From: Deltaproteobacteria bacterium
GTDB taxonomy: Bacteria > Bdellovibrionota > UBA2394
Direction of reading: 5' to 3'
Length of the DNA stretch: 64,000 nt
Assembly: GCA_017302715.1 (NCBI GenBank)
Contig: JAFLCD010000001.1
Location: 248,001-312,000 of the forward strand
The notes beneath the pieces were generated by a model. That model was not told the origin of the DNA, ran no database searches, and saw only the letters and a program-made list of their open reading frames with translations. The stretch's first letter is position 1. Each line of letters opens with the position of its first letter. The position numbers and the translations under genes are program-made. Of the stretch, positions 9,795 through 18,643 are shown piece by piece.

Positions 9795-10208
9795 ATGTTA
9801 CAGCCAGCAAAACAAAAATGGAGAAAGCAATCTAAGGGGCGAAATCGCGGCGTTGCTTCGCGAGGACAATTCCTTTCTTTCGGTGACTTCGGATTGCAGG
9901 CCACCGATCGTGGTCGGTTAACCGCTCGTCAAATTGAAGCTGGTCGTATTGCGATCAGCCGACATTTAAAAAGAGCCGGAAAGCTTTGGATTAGAGTGTT
10001 TCCAGATAAACCTGTTTCAAAGAAACCTCTCGAAGTGCGTATGGGTAAAGGAAAAGGCGCCCCAGAATTTTGGGTAGCTATCGTTAAACCAGGTCGCATT
10101 TTGTACGAGGTTGAAGGTATTCCAGAAAGTGTAGCTAAAGAGTCGCTTAATTTGGCCTCTTCGAAGCTTCCATTGAAATGCCGCTTTGTAGCGAGACATA
10201 TGGCTTAA
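9795..10208 (+). CDS. rplP: 50S ribosomal protein L16
   Basis: L16 organises the A-site tRNA arm on the 50S subunit. The 137 residues contain the conserved [38 protein letters not shown] and [26 protein letters not shown] ribosome-binding site overlaps the rpsC stop. Confidence 0.97.
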   Translation: MLQPAKQKWRKQSKGRNRGVASRGQFLSFGDFGLQATDRGRLTARQIEAGRIAISRHLKRAGKLWIRVFPDKPVSKKPLEVRMGKGKGAPEFWVAIVKPGRILYEVEGIPESVAKESLNLASSKLPLKCRFVARHMA

Positions 10209-10211
10209 GGA

Positions 10212-10415
10212 ATGAATATGAAAAACAAAGTAAATTACCAAGAATTGACCGATGCAGACCTTAAGAATAGGCTCACCGAAATTTCGGACGAGCTACAATC
10301 TGCCCGGCTGAAGTTGCGAACGGGCCAATTTAAGAAATTTTCAGAATTTACACGTTTGAGAAAAGACATTGCTCGAGCAAAAACACAAATAAGAATGAGA
10401 GAGCAGAAAAAATGA
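10212..10415 (+). CDS. rpmC: 50S ribosomal protein L29
   Basis: L29 is a small helical hairpin protein near the tunnel exit. The 67 residues match the family pattern YQELTDADLKNRLTEI followed by LRTGQFKKFSEFTRLRKDIARAKT. An alternative ATG lies two codons inside the chosen one. It overlaps rpsQ by 4 bp (ATGA). Confidence 0.95.
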   Translation: MNMKNKVNYQELTDADLKNRLTEISDELQSARLKLRTGQFKKFSEFTRLRKDIARAKTQIRMREQKK

Positions 10416-10699
10416 CTAATCCAGCAATGAAAACAACAAGTCGCCGTCGAATGGAAGGCCTTGTGATTTCCAATAAAATGCAAAAAACGGCGGTCGTTCA
10501 AACCGCTGCGTTGGTAAAGCATGCTAAATATGGAAAATATTTTCGTAAGTTTAAGAAATTAAAAGTTCACGACGAGAAAAGCGAATGTCAGGTAGGCGAT
10601 CGAGTAGAAATTATGGAGAGCTCGCCTATTTCGAAAGAGAAGAAATTTCGTCTCGTTAAAGTTTTAGAAAAAGCAAAACACGCAGAAGCGATCGAATAA
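10412..10699 (+). CDS. rpsQ: 30S ribosomal protein S17
   Basis: S17 is a primary 16S rRNA-binding OB-fold protein. The 95 residues include RRRMEGLVISNKMQKTAVVQ, KYGKYFRKFKKLKVHDE and VGDRVEIMESSPISKEKKFRLV. It is coupled to rpmC and followed after 21 bp by rplN. Confidence 0.97.
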   Translation: MTNPAMKTTSRRRMEGLVISNKMQKTAVVQTAALVKHAKYGKYFRKFKKLKVHDEKSECQVGDRVEIMESSPISKEKKFRLVKVLEKAKHAEAIE

Positions 10700-10720
10700 A
10701 TTTAAGGACTGGATGTAGTT

Positions 10721-11089
10721 ATGATTCGAACTCAAACAAGATTAACAGTGGCTGATAATACCGGCGCTAAAGAAGTAGAGTGTATCAAAGTTCTTGGCGG
10801 GACAAAGCGACGTTATGCGGCTGTAGGTGATGTTATTGTCGTTGCCGTCAAAGACGCGATTCCTTTTGGAAAAGTTAAAAAAGGTGAAGTGAAAAAAGCA
10901 GTCGTTGTGCGAACTCTTAAAGAGTATATCCGCACCGACGGAACTTATATTCGCTTTGATGATAACGCAGCGGTTTTAATTGGTAACGATCAAGAGCCAG
11001 TGGGAACTCGTATATTTGGTCCAGTGGCTCGTGAATTAAGAGCGAAGAAATTTATGAAAATTATTTCATTAGCTCCAGAGGTACTTTGA
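10721..11089 (+). CDS. rplN: 50S ribosomal protein L14
   Basis: L14 sits at the subunit interface and is the docking site of the silencing factor RsfS. The 122-residue sequence is strongly conserved: [57 protein letters not shown] and the final [12 protein letters not shown]. Confidence 0.98.
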   Translation: MIRTQTRLTVADNTGAKEVECIKVLGGTKRRYAAVGDVIVVAVKDAIPFGKVKKGEVKKAVVVRTLKEYIRTDGTYIRFDDNAAVLIGNDQEPVGTRIFGPVARELRAKKFMKIISLAPEVL

Positions 11090-11090
11090 T

Positions 11091-11414
11091 ATGGCAAAAA
11101 TTAGAAAAGGCGATTTTGTAGAAATCATTACTGGAAAAGATAAAGGTCGAAGTGGAAAAATTTTAAAAGTTATTCCTGCTGAAGATAAATGCATTGTCGA
11201 AAAAATGGCGATGGTGAAGAGGCATCAGAAAGCAAAGGGCCAGGGCCAAGTTGCTGGCATCATCGAGAAATCAATGAAGATTCATCTCTGTAAGGTAATG
11301 CTTTTGGATCCAAAGACAAAAAAACCTTCGCGAGTGAAATTTACAATAGAAGGCGGAAAAAAAGTTCGCCGCTATGTGAAATCAGGAAATATTGTTGAGT
11401 CTTCAGCGGCTTAA
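11091..11414 (+). CDS. rplX: 50S ribosomal protein L24
   Basis: L24 is one of the two initiator proteins of 50S assembly. The 107 residues start with a KOW motif ([20 protein letters not shown]) and include [12 protein letters not shown]. It begins one base after the rplN stop (TGATATG). Confidence 0.96.
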   Translation: MAKIRKGDFVEIITGKDKGRSGKILKVIPAEDKCIVEKMAMVKRHQKAKGQGQVAGIIEKSMKIHLCKVMLLDPKTKKPSRVKFTIEGGKKVRRYVKSGNIVESSAA

Positions 11415-11433
11415 AAAACGGATTGGATAATTT

Positions 11434-12168
11434 ATGGCAGACGATAAAGAGAAAAAAGAAAAAGAAGAAAAGTTAGCAGCAGAAAAGAAAGCTAAGAAAG
11501 AGCGTGGAGCTTTAGCAGCTGCAGAAAATGCGAAAGCAAAAGCTGCGGGTGAAAAGAAATCCAAGGCTGATCGAGATTCAGATAAGCCAACCGTTGAAGC
11601 TGTCTATCCTCGTCTTCGAACTTTTTACAAAGAGAAAGTTGCTCCCGAGCTCATGAAAGAGCTCGGTTTTAAGAGTGTGATGCAAGTTCCACGTATTACG
11701 AAAATCGTAATCAATTGCGGACTTGGTCGTTCGACTCAGAACATCAAAGTTATCGATCAAGCTTTGAAAGATGTGGCTGCTATTGCTGGCCAAAAACCAG
11801 TAGCCACTAAATCTAAAGTCGCAATTTCTAACTTCAAACTTCGAGCGGGTTTGCCCATCGGTGTGATGGTTACTTTGCGCGGAAATCAAATGTACGAATT
11901 TTTAGACAGATTGTTGAGCTTGGCGCTCCCTCGTATTCGAGATTTTCGTGGAATCTCTGACAAGGGATTTGATGGCGCTGGAAATTATACTTTGGGTTTA
12001 AAAGACCAACTCGTATTTCCAGAAGTTCAATATGATACTCTCGATGCGAGTTTTGGGATGAACATTACTTTTGTAACAACAGCAAAGAACGACAAAGAAG
12101 GTCGTGCCTTGCTTGATAAATACAGTTTCCCATTTAGAAAACGACAAACGACACAAAAGGCAGCGTAA
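11434..12168 (+). CDS. rplE: 50S ribosomal protein L5 with a charged N-terminal extension
   Basis: L5 contacts 5S rRNA and the P-site tRNA. The core starts near residue 53 (VEAVYPRLRTFYKEKVAPEL) and carries VPRITKIVINCGLG, SKVAISNFKLRAGLPIGVMVTLRG and GNYTLGLKDQLVFPEV. Bacterial L5 is usually about 180 residues; this one has 244 because of a roughly 52-residue Lys/Glu/Ala-rich N-terminus of low complexity. The ATG at 11434 is 19 bp after rplX. A later start would need a non-ATG codon inside the core, so the extension looks genuine. Confidence 0.95.
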   Translation: MADDKEKKEKEEKLAAEKKAKKERGALAAAENAKAKAAGEKKSKADRDSDKPTVEAVYPRLRTFYKEKVAPELMKELGFKSVMQVPRITKIVINCGLGRSTQNIKVIDQALKDVAAIAGQKPVATKSKVAISNFKLRAGLPIGVMVTLRGNQMYEFLDRLLSLALPRIRDFRGISDKGFDGAGNYTLGLKDQLVFPEVQYDTLDASFGMNITFVTTAKNDKEGRALLDKYSFPFRKRQTTQKAA

Positions 12169-12171
12169 AAA

Positions 12172-12477
12172 ATGGCAAAGACAAGTTCAGTAGTGAAATA
12201 TTTAAGAAACGTTAAGCGAGTAGAGCGTTATCGCGAGATTCGTTTAAAACTTAAAGAGACCATTCGATCTCCTAAGTCTACTCAGGAAGAGAAAGAAGCT
12301 GCGCAATTAAAACTAGCGAAGATTCCTCGATCGGCTCTGCCAGTTCAATTGAAATCTCGTTGCGAACTGACGGGAAGAACTCGTGCTGTGTATAGAAAAT
12401 TTAAACTGACACGACACAAATTTAGAGAGCTCGCTCATAAAGGTTTGCTCCCAGGTGTTTCGAAGGCAAGTTGGTAA
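12172..12477 (+). CDS. rpsN: 30S ribosomal protein S14 (zinc-independent form)
   Basis: S14 completes the 30S head. The 101-residue length and the motif [31 protein letters not shown] identify the long, zinc-free type: only one cysteine is present, so the CxxC...CxxC zinc ribbon of the short form is absent. It follows rplE by 3 bp, as in typical spc clusters. Confidence 0.97.
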   Translation: MAKTSSVVKYLRNVKRVERYREIRLKLKETIRSPKSTQEEKEAAQLKLAKIPRSALPVQLKSRCELTGRTRAVYRKFKLTRHKFRELAHKGLLPGVSKASW

Positions 12478-12518
12478 GAAGGAAAGGCGCATTTTAAAGT
12501 GCGCGAAAGGTAAAGAGA

Positions 12519-12917
12519 ATGAATTCAGATCCACTTAGTGATTGTTTTACTCGATTAAGAAATGCAGCGAAGGCTCGTCAAGACTCCGTCTCGATTCCTT
12601 ATTCGAAACTAAAAGAGCAAGTTTTAAATCTTCTTCGAGACGAAGGATTTTTAACTGAAATTTCGGTTTCAGAAACTGCAAAGCACCAAAAAGCTTTGGT
12701 TGCTCAATTAAAATATGATCGAACAGGTTCGCCAGCGCTTGAACATATTCGACGTATTTCGAAACCTGGACATCGAATTTATGGACGTGCGCCAACAACT
12801 TCGAATGTTCGTTCAGGTTTAGGATTTCAAATTTTCACCACCTCAAAGGGTGTGATGACAAGCCGACAGGCAATTGCTCAAAAAGCTGGCGGCGAAATTT
12901 TGGCTGAGGTTTGGTAA
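12519..12917 (+). CDS. rpsH: 30S ribosomal protein S8
   Basis: S8 binds helix 21 of 16S rRNA and is the spc-operon autoregulator in Escherichia coli. The 132 residues include DPLSDCFTRLRNAAKA, ISKPGHRIYGRA and the C-terminal FTTSKGVMTSRQAIAQKAGGEIL. The 41-bp gap upstream carries the self-complementary arms GCGCATT/AAAGTGCGC, too short to assign a function. Confidence 0.97.
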   Translation: MNSDPLSDCFTRLRNAAKARQDSVSIPYSKLKEQVLNLLRDEGFLTEISVSETAKHQKALVAQLKYDRTGSPALEHIRRISKPGHRIYGRAPTTSNVRSGLGFQIFTTSKGVMTSRQAIAQKAGGEILAEVW

Positions 12918-12943
12918 TTTAAGAGAATAAAGAGGAAGAGATC

Positions 12944-13495
12944 ATGTCTAGACTTGGAAAAATTCCAATTGCGTTGCCGAAGGGTGTAAAAATCACCGTG
13001 GCAAATAACCAATTTTTGGTTGAAGGCCCGAAGGGTAAGTTAACTCGACCTCTTCCAGCAGGGATTTCTATCACTGTTGAACAAGATAAAATCAAAGTGG
13101 CTCGTTCAGACGAGGCTAAGCAAACGAAATCATCTCACGGTCTTGTTAGATCTGTTTTGAATTCTATGGTGAAAGGTGTTTCCGAAGGATTCACTAAAAA
13201 TTTAGTTTCTGTCGGCGTCGGTTATCGTATGGCGGTAGCGGGAAACAAAGTGAATTTAAGTTTAGGATTTTCACATCCTGTTAGCTTTCAATTGCCTGCC
13301 GGTGTGACCGCAAAAGTCGACGATCAAACTAAACTTAGTTTATCAGGCATTGATAAAGAGCTTCTTGGTTTAGTAGCAGACAATATTAGAAAAATTCGTC
13401 CTCCTGAACCTTATAAAGGAAAAGGAATTCGATACGAAGGCGAACAAATCCAACTTAAAGAAGGAAAAGCCGGAGCTGGCGCTAAAGGCGCATAA
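12944..13495 (+). CDS. rplF: 50S ribosomal protein L6
   Basis: L6 lies near the sarcin-ricin loop. The 183-residue protein has the two repeated alpha/beta domains with MSRLGKIPIALPKGVKI, VEGPKGKLTRPL, GVSVGYRM-type strand (here VGVGYRMAVAG) and IRKIRPPEPYKGKGIRYEGE. The tail after residue 172 is Gly/Ala-rich. Confidence 0.97.
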   Translation: MSRLGKIPIALPKGVKITVANNQFLVEGPKGKLTRPLPAGISITVEQDKIKVARSDEAKQTKSSHGLVRSVLNSMVKGVSEGFTKNLVSVGVGYRMAVAGNKVNLSLGFSHPVSFQLPAGVTAKVDDQTKLSLSGIDKELLGLVADNIRKIRPPEPYKGKGIRYEGEQIQLKEGKAGAGAKGA

Positions 13496-13513
13496 GTAAG
13501 GTAAGGAAAATTT

Positions 13514-13879
13514 ATGGCGATGCTTAAAAAAGAAAAATCAAGATTAGCGAGAAAGTCTCGTATTCGAAAAAGTATTGTTGGAACTGCGGAGCGTCCTCGA
13601 TTCTCCGTTTTTCGTTCTTCCAAATATATTTACGCTCAGATCGTTGACGATCTTACGCAAAAAACAATTGTTTCATGTTCTTCTTTAGAAAAAGAGTTCA
13701 AATCTAAAGTGAAGAGCACTCGAGATTTAGCTGCAGCGACTTTGGTTGGAAAAGAAATTGCCAATCGAGCAAAAGGACAAAAAATTACCTCAGTAGTTTT
13801 TGATCGTAACGGTTATGGCTATCACGGACGTATCAAAGCCATTGCTGACGGTGCTCGCGAAGCAGGATTGAAATTTTAA
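13514..13879 (+). CDS. rplR: 50S ribosomal protein L18
   Basis: L18 binds 5S rRNA together with L5. The 121 residues include the basic N-terminus RLARKSRIRKSIVG, RPRFSVFRSSKYIYAQIVDD and the C-terminal VVFDRNGYGYHGRIKAIADGAREAG. Ribosome-binding site TAAGGAAAA precedes the ATG. Confidence 0.97.
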   Translation: MAMLKKEKSRLARKSRIRKSIVGTAERPRFSVFRSSKYIYAQIVDDLTQKTIVSCSSLEKEFKSKVKSTRDLAAATLVGKEIANRAKGQKITSVVFDRNGYGYHGRIKAIADGAREAGLKF

Positions 13880-13897
13880 TTAGACGGAGAATAGAAA

Positions 13898-14395
13898 ATG
13901 GGAATTTCGAGAGATATCGTAGCAAGTTTAGATTTAAAAGAGCGAATTGTGAATGTGGCTCGCGTTGCCAAAGTTGTACGTGGTGGTCGACGATTTAGCT
14001 TTAGTGCTCTCGTTGCTGTGGGTGACGAAAAGAATTTTGTAGGTTTTGGTTTAGGAAAAGCAAATGAAGTTCCTGAGGCTATTGCTAAAGCAACAGAGCA
14101 AGCGAAGAAAAATTTGATTCAAGTTTCTTTAGTAGGAAGTTCCATTCCTCACGAAGTGGTTGGTCAATTTGGAGCTGCTAAACTTATTTTACGACCAGCG
14201 AGTCAAGGAACTGGCGTTATTGCAGGTGGAGCAACGCGAGTTTTGCTTGAATTAGCAGGTGTTCGCGATGTGCTTTCAAAAAGTATCGGAACTACAAACC
14301 CTCATAATTTATCAAGAGCGACAATAGATGCTCTTAATCAATTGAGAAATCCTGAAGAGAGAAAAGCTTTACTCTCTTCAGCTGGAACTCGTTAA
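13898..14395 (+). CDS. rpsE: 30S ribosomal protein S5
   Basis: S5 helps control decoding accuracy and mRNA unwinding. The 165 residues have the double-stranded RNA-binding-like N domain ([36 protein letters not shown]) and the C domain with [13 protein letters not shown]-type sequence, seen as [16 protein letters not shown]. Gene order rplR-rpsE-rpmD-rplO is standard. Confidence 0.97.
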   Translation: MGISRDIVASLDLKERIVNVARVAKVVRGGRRFSFSALVAVGDEKNFVGFGLGKANEVPEAIAKATEQAKKNLIQVSLVGSSIPHEVVGQFGAAKLILRPASQGTGVIAGGATRVLLELAGVRDVLSKSIGTTNPHNLSRATIDALNQLRNPEERKALLSSAGTR

Positions 14396-14413
14396 GAGAA
14401 AAGAGAGATCGAT

Positions 14414-14659
14414 ATGTCTAAATCTATTTTAGTAAAACAAATTAAAAGTACAACGCAATCAAACCCTCAGCAAAAGAGCACTTTAAAATCTATTGGCTTG
14501 AGAGGTATGAACTCAGTGATCTATCGAAAAGACACTCGAGCTTTGCGCGGAATGCTTCATGTCGTTCAACATATGATTACTGCTGAGCAAGTGGAAGCTT
14601 CAAAAAATCCTCGTGGAGATACAAAAAAAACCTCTCGAGTTGGTTATAAAATTGGATAA
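14414..14659 (+). CDS. rpmD: 50S ribosomal protein L30
   Basis: L30 is a small 50S protein, about 60 residues in most bacteria. This one has 81: the core ILVKQIKSTT...LKSIGLRGMNSVIYRKD is followed by MLHVVQHMI and then a roughly 20-residue basic tail. An AAGAGAG ribosome-binding site precedes the ATG. Position between rpsE and rplO supports the call. Confidence 0.93.
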   Translation: MSKSILVKQIKSTTQSNPQQKSTLKSIGLRGMNSVIYRKDTRALRGMLHVVQHMITAEQVEASKNPRGDTKKTSRVGYKIG

Positions 14660-14685
14660 TTGAACGGATCTAAAAGGAAATATTT

Positions 14686-15147
14686 ATGTCGATGCTTGCA
14701 AAATTAAAGCCAAAAGCTGGTGCCCGAAAAAAAATGAAACGACTTGGTCGTGGAGATGCTTCCGGTCATGGTGGAACTTCAACTCGAGGACATAAAGGCC
14801 AAAGAGCTCGTAGTTCGATGGCGATCCGAGTCGGATTTGAAGGTGGTCAAATGCCACTTCATCGTCGTTCACCAAAGTGGGGCTTTACTAACCCTTCGCA
14901 AATTATTTACTCCACTGTAAACATTGGAGATTTATCTGAGCGTTTTAATGCCGGAGACGAAGTAAATTTGAAGTCACTTTTAGAGAAGTCTTTAGTCAGG
15001 ACCTCTAGACGTCCTCTTAAAATTTTGGGAACAGGCAAACTCACCAAAGCTTTGAAGGTTACTGCCGACGCTTTTTCTACATCTGCCAAAAAGGCAATCG
15101 AGGAAGCAAAAGGCACCGTCACTTCACTTAAAAAAACTGCTTCTTAA
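14686..15147 (+). CDS. rplO: 50S ribosomal protein L15
   Basis: L15 is a late-assembly 50S protein. The 153 residues have the glycine-rich N-terminus KRLGRGDASGHGGTSTRGHKGQRARS and GFEGGQMPLHRRSPKWGF; the C-terminal domain is more variable. It is the last ribosomal gene before secY; the 80-bp spacer contains a small AGCGG/CCGCT hairpin (15176-15193). Confidence 0.96.
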   Translation: MSMLAKLKPKAGARKKMKRLGRGDASGHGGTSTRGHKGQRARSSMAIRVGFEGGQMPLHRRSPKWGFTNPSQIIYSTVNIGDLSERFNAGDEVNLKSLLEKSLVRTSRRPLKILGTGKLTKALKVTADAFSTSAKKAIEEAKGTVTSLKKTAS

Positions 15148-15227
15148 ATTCAGTTGATAAGGAGAGGATCTCGGTAGCGGGCTTTGCGCCGCTGTTTGAA
15201 TTTAAATTTTAGGAAGGTATTTAAATC

Positions 15228-16544
15228 GTGAGTGGAAATCTAGTTAACTCCTCAAAGGCTCCTGAACTTATTAAAAAACTTTGGATCACTGCTGGTATCT
15301 TAGCAGTTTATCGAATGGGAGTTTTCGTTCCCACCCCTGGCGTTAATGCAAAAGCTCTTTCTGATTTCTTAAGTGAAGGTGCGAATATTTTCGGACTCTT
15401 CAATGCATTCTCTGGAGGTGCACTTTCTCGCTTCTCGATTTTTGCTCTGGGGATCATGCCCTACATTAGCAGTTCTATTATTTTCAGTTTGCTTACCGTT
15501 GTAAGTGAAAAACTTTCTGCACTTCAAAAAGAAGGTGAATTAGGTCGAAGAAAAATTAATCAATACACTCGATACGGAACAATTGTTTTAGCGATCATTC
15601 AAGGCTACGGAATTGCAAGCTGGTTGCAAAGTAATCCAGGTGGCGCACATATTGTCGAAAATCCTGGAATGACATTTAAACTTTTGACCGTTGTTACTTT
15701 AACGGCAGGAACTTGTTTCATTATGTGGCTCGGTGAACAAATTTCTCAGCGAGGAATTGGAAACGGCAGCTCGCTTATCATTTTCGCAAGTATTGTGTCT
15801 GGATTTCCAAGTGTTATCTCCGGCCTTTGGCAACAGATGGAAAACGGAGAAATTTCTGGAGCTGGCCTTTTCTTCTTAGCTCTTCTTTCTTTATTGGCGA
15901 TTGCTTATATCGTTTTCTTCGAGCGAGCTCAGCGACGTATTCCTATTCATCACGCAAAGCGTGTGGTTGGACGAAAAATGTTTGGAGCATCGATGCAGTT
16001 TCTTCCGCTCAAAATTAATATGGCTGGGGTTATTCCTCCGATTTTTGCTTCATCGATTTTATTATTTCCGGGAACTCTCGCTCAGTTTTTAAAAGTTCGA
16101 TATCCACAGGCTGCTGAACTCGCACTTTGGCTATCTCCTGGCACCTGGCCCTATGAAACTTTGTATGTAATCGGAATAGTTTTTTTCTGTTATTTTTATA
16201 CTGCCATTCAATTCAATCCTGACGACGTTGCAGAAAATGTAAAAAAATCAGGAGGCTTTGTCCCCGGCATTCGCCCTGGAAAGAACACTTCTGAGTATAT
16301 CGATCGTGTTTTAGTAAGATTAACGACTGTAGGTGCCGCTTACATTTCATTTGTCTGTGTTGCGCCGTTTTTCTTTTTGAATAGCTATCACATTTTCTTG
16401 GGTGGAACTTCTCTTCTTATCGTCGTCGGTGTTGCGATGAATTTTGCCGAACAAGTTCAATCTCATTTGATGGCTCAACAATACGAAGGCTTTATGGGCG
16501 ATCGATCGAAGACCCGAAGATTCAAGGGCCGCAGCGAAGGATAA
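15228..16544 (+). CDS. secY: Preprotein translocase subunit SecY
   Basis: SecY is the pore of the Sec translocon in the inner membrane. The 438-residue protein has about ten hydrophobic segments, the N-terminal YRMGVFVPTPGV, the plug and TM2 region LGIMPYISSSIIF, and the cytoplasmic loop ERAQRRIPIHHAKRVVGRKM, followed by GGFVPGIRPGKNTSEYIDRVLVR in two parts. It starts with GTG at 15228 after AGGAAGG. Downstream adk and map complete the usual secY-adk-map order. Confidence 0.97.
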   Translation: MSGNLVNSSKAPELIKKLWITAGILAVYRMGVFVPTPGVNAKALSDFLSEGANIFGLFNAFSGGALSRFSIFALGIMPYISSSIIFSLLTVVSEKLSALQKEGELGRRKINQYTRYGTIVLAIIQGYGIASWLQSNPGGAHIVENPGMTFKLLTVVTLTAGTCFIMWLGEQISQRGIGNGSSLIIFASIVSGFPSVISGLWQQMENGEISGAGLFFLALLSLLAIAYIVFFERAQRRIPIHHAKRVVGRKMFGASMQFLPLKINMAGVIPPIFASSILLFPGTLAQFLKVRYPQAAELALWLSPGTWPYETLYVIGIVFFCYFYTAIQFNPDDVAENVKKSGGFVPGIRPGKNTSEYIDRVLVRLTTVGAAYISFVCVAPFFFLNSYHIFLGGTSLLIVVGVAMNFAEQVQSHLMAQQYEGFMGDRSKTRRFKGRSEG

Positions 16545-16580
16545 TTTCTTCGCTTTAAGTTTTAGACCGGAGATTTTTTA

Positions 16581-17246
16581 ATGTCTGCTCACAACCAAAA
16601 AACTATGGGCTGTATTTTGCTAGGAGCACCTGGCAGCGGAAAGGGTACGCAAGCAAAGCGTTTGCAGGTTCTTTTTTCAGTTCCCCATATTTCTACCGGC
16701 GATATGTTACGTGCTGAAGTAGCAAAAGGTTCTGAGCTTGGGAAAAAAGTTCAAGAAATTATGACATCCGGAAAATTAGTCAGTGATGAACTAATGATGG
16801 AAGTCATCGAAGAAAGATTTAAAGCAGCAGATGTAAAGTCCGGATATTTGCTGGATGGTTATCCTCGTACCGTCAAGCAGGCTGAATCTTTTGAAGCGAT
16901 GCTTAAGCGATTAAATTTTCCTGAGCCAAGAGTTGTTTACTTAGAACTCGAAAATCAAATTTTAGTAGATCGTCTTTTGGGTCGACTCTCTTGCACAAAA
17001 TGTGGAGCCGCTTTTCACAACGAATTAAATCCGCCTAAAAAATCGGGCGTCTGTGATTTGTGCGGAAGTGCTTTGGTTCAACGTAAAGACGATTCAGAAG
17101 ACACCGTAGTAAAACGACTAAAAGTTTTTGAAACAGAGACTTCTGTGCTTCTTGATTTTTATACAAAGCGAAATCATTTGAAAAAAATTGATGGACGTCT
17201 GTCAGTAGATAAAATTACGGAAGCAATTCGGCAGGTACTTCAGTGA
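16581..17246 (+). CDS. adk: Adenylate kinase, long form with a zinc-binding LID
   Basis: Adenylate kinase interconverts ATP plus AMP with two ADP. The P loop [16 protein letters not shown], the AMP-binding STGDMLR and the DGYPRT motif are present. The LID domain carries two cysteine pairs, CTKC and CDLC, around residues 137-161, the tetracysteine zinc site of some bacterial adenylate kinases. The 221-residue length fits this form. It overlaps map by 4 bp (GTGA). Confidence 0.97.
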   Translation: MSAHNQKTMGCILLGAPGSGKGTQAKRLQVLFSVPHISTGDMLRAEVAKGSELGKKVQEIMTSGKLVSDELMMEVIEERFKAADVKSGYLLDGYPRTVKQAESFEAMLKRLNFPEPRVVYLELENQILVDRLLGRLSCTKCGAAFHNELNPPKKSGVCDLCGSALVQRKDDSEDTVVKRLKVFETETSVLLDFYTKRNHLKKIDGRLSVDKITEAIRQVLQ

Positions 17247-17992
17247 TTTTTTTACGTAACCACGATGAGATCGAAAAGATTCGCCAAGCGGCGCAGATCG
17301 TAAGAAAAAGTTTAGATGAAGTCGAAGCAGCCATTCGCCCCGGACTGACGACTTGGGATCTCAACGAGATTGCCGAAAAAGCGACGATCAAGCTTGGCGG
17401 CAAACCAGCATTTAAAGGCTATCGCGGATTTCCTGCATGTCTTTGTACTTCTATTAATAACGAGGTGGTTCACGGCATTCCTCGAAAAGATCGAGTGATT
17501 AAAGAGGGCGATATTATTGGAATCGACTACGGCGCTAGCTTTCAGGGATATTTTGGAGACAGCGCTAGAACGGTTCCCGTGGGATTTACTCCTGATGGCA
17601 AACTCAAAGATCTCATTGATTCCACTCGTGAGTCTTTGAAGCTGGCAATCGCTGCTATAAAAGTAGGTGGCTTTGTCCAAGATATATCGAGAGCGATTGA
17701 TGATTATATTACGCCCAAAGGTTTTGGAATTGTTAAAGATTACGTTGGGCATGGCATAGGCACAAAGCCGCACGAGGAGCCGCCTATTCCCCATTATGTA
17801 ACAAGAGATCGCGGCCCGAGGCTCAAAGAGGGCATGGTTATTTGCATAGAACCTATGATTAATATGGGTAGCGATGAAGTAAGGCTTTTAGAAGATGGCT
17901 GGACCGTTGTGACCGCTGACGGAGCGCTTTCGGCGCATTTTGAACATACGGTTGCGATCACTGAAAAAGGTGGAGAAATTCTCTCGGCATAA
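17243..17992 (+). CDS. map: Type I methionine aminopeptidase
   Basis: This metalloenzyme removes the initiator methionine from nascent proteins. The 249-residue protein has the pita-bread fold signature: [18 protein letters not shown], the metal ligands [16 protein letters not shown] (two Asp), [13 protein letters not shown] (His), CIEPM (Glu) and [11 protein letters not shown] (Glu). It starts with GTG inside the end of adk. The tight coupling with secY and adk is a common arrangement. Confidence 0.97.
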   Translation: MIFLRNHDEIEKIRQAAQIVRKSLDEVEAAIRPGLTTWDLNEIAEKATIKLGGKPAFKGYRGFPACLCTSINNEVVHGIPRKDRVIKEGDIIGIDYGASFQGYFGDSARTVPVGFTPDGKLKDLIDSTRESLKLAIAAIKVGGFVQDISRAIDDYITPKGFGIVKDYVGHGIGTKPHEEPPIPHYVTRDRGPRLKEGMVICIEPMINMGSDEVRLLEDGWTVVTADGALSAHFEHTVAITEKGGEILSA

Positions 17993-18018
17993 TCGAAAAA
18001 ACCTTCTAAGTTTCGTGT

Positions 18019-18054
18019 TTGACAAGAAGCTTTATGACCCCTAATTCTTGTCAA
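18019..18054 (+). promoter_or_regulatory. Promoter with overlapping inverted repeat upstream of rpmJ
   Basis: The perfect 10-bp inverted repeat TTGACAAGAA (18019-18028) and TTCTTGTCAA (18045-18054) has a 16-bp centre. Its left arm begins with a consensus -35 TTGACA, and 17 bp later comes TAATTC (18042-18047), the same layout as the site at 1186-1214. The palindrome could be an operator, or a transcript hairpin at the map-rpmJ boundary. Nothing known binds it to my knowledge. Confidence 0.45.
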
Positions 18055-18090
18055 GCTAATTATAAAATTTTGTAGGGTCGGAGTTCCGTC

Positions 18091-18204
18091 ATGAAAGTAC
18101 AATGTTCAGTTAGAAAACGCTGCGAAAAATGCAAGATCGTAAAACGAGAAGGCGTTTTAAGAATTATTTGTGTCAACAAACGTCACAAGCAACGTCAGAA
18201 ATAA
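18091..18204 (+). CDS. rpmJ: 50S ribosomal protein L36 (zinc-containing form)
   Basis: A 37-residue ORF beginning [21 protein letters not shown] matches L36, the smallest 50S protein. The ligands of the zinc ribbon are present at Cys11, Cys14, Cys27 and His32, so this is the zinc-binding version. It lies between map and rpsM, the usual place. infA, often found just before it, is absent here. Confidence 0.95.
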   Translation: MKVQCSVRKRCEKCKIVKREGVLRIICVNKRHKQRQK

Positions 18205-18229
18205 TTAAAAAAGAAAGAGTGATTTAAGA

Positions 18230-18607
18230 ATGGCACGTATTGCAGGTATTGACCTTCCTCCAAATAAAAGAATCGATGTGGCTTTGACTTATATTTACGG
18301 CATCGGTCACAAAACCGCTGATAAAATTTGCGACGATCTTTCGATCGATCCAACGATCAAAGCAAAAGATTTGCCCGACTCTGATGTCGGTCGTATTCGC
18401 GAATACATCGAAAAAGATTTGAGCGTCGAAGGAGATCTTCGAAGACAAGTAAGTTTGAACATTAAGCGATTGATGGACCTTGGAACTTATCGCGGTCTTC
18501 GACATCGACGTGGACTTCCTGTTCGTGGTCAACGAACTCATACGAATGCTCGCACTCGTAAGGGACCACGACGTCAAGCCGTCGCACTTGTCAAAAAAGT
18601 TGTTTAA
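18230..18607 (+). CDS. rpsM: 30S ribosomal protein S13
   Basis: S13 bridges the 30S head to the 50S subunit and contacts the P-site tRNA. The 125 residues have [33 protein letters not shown] and the basic C-terminal [21 protein letters not shown] followed by KGPRRQAV. An AAAGAAAGAG ribosome-binding site lies before the ATG. Confidence 0.98.
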   Translation: MARIAGIDLPPNKRIDVALTYIYGIGHKTADKICDDLSIDPTIKAKDLPDSDVGRIREYIEKDLSVEGDLRRQVSLNIKRLMDLGTYRGLRHRRGLPVRGQRTHTNARTRKGPRRQAVALVKKVV

Positions 18608-18643
18608 AAAATAAGAGAACTATTTAGAAGGGAATTTTGTAGC

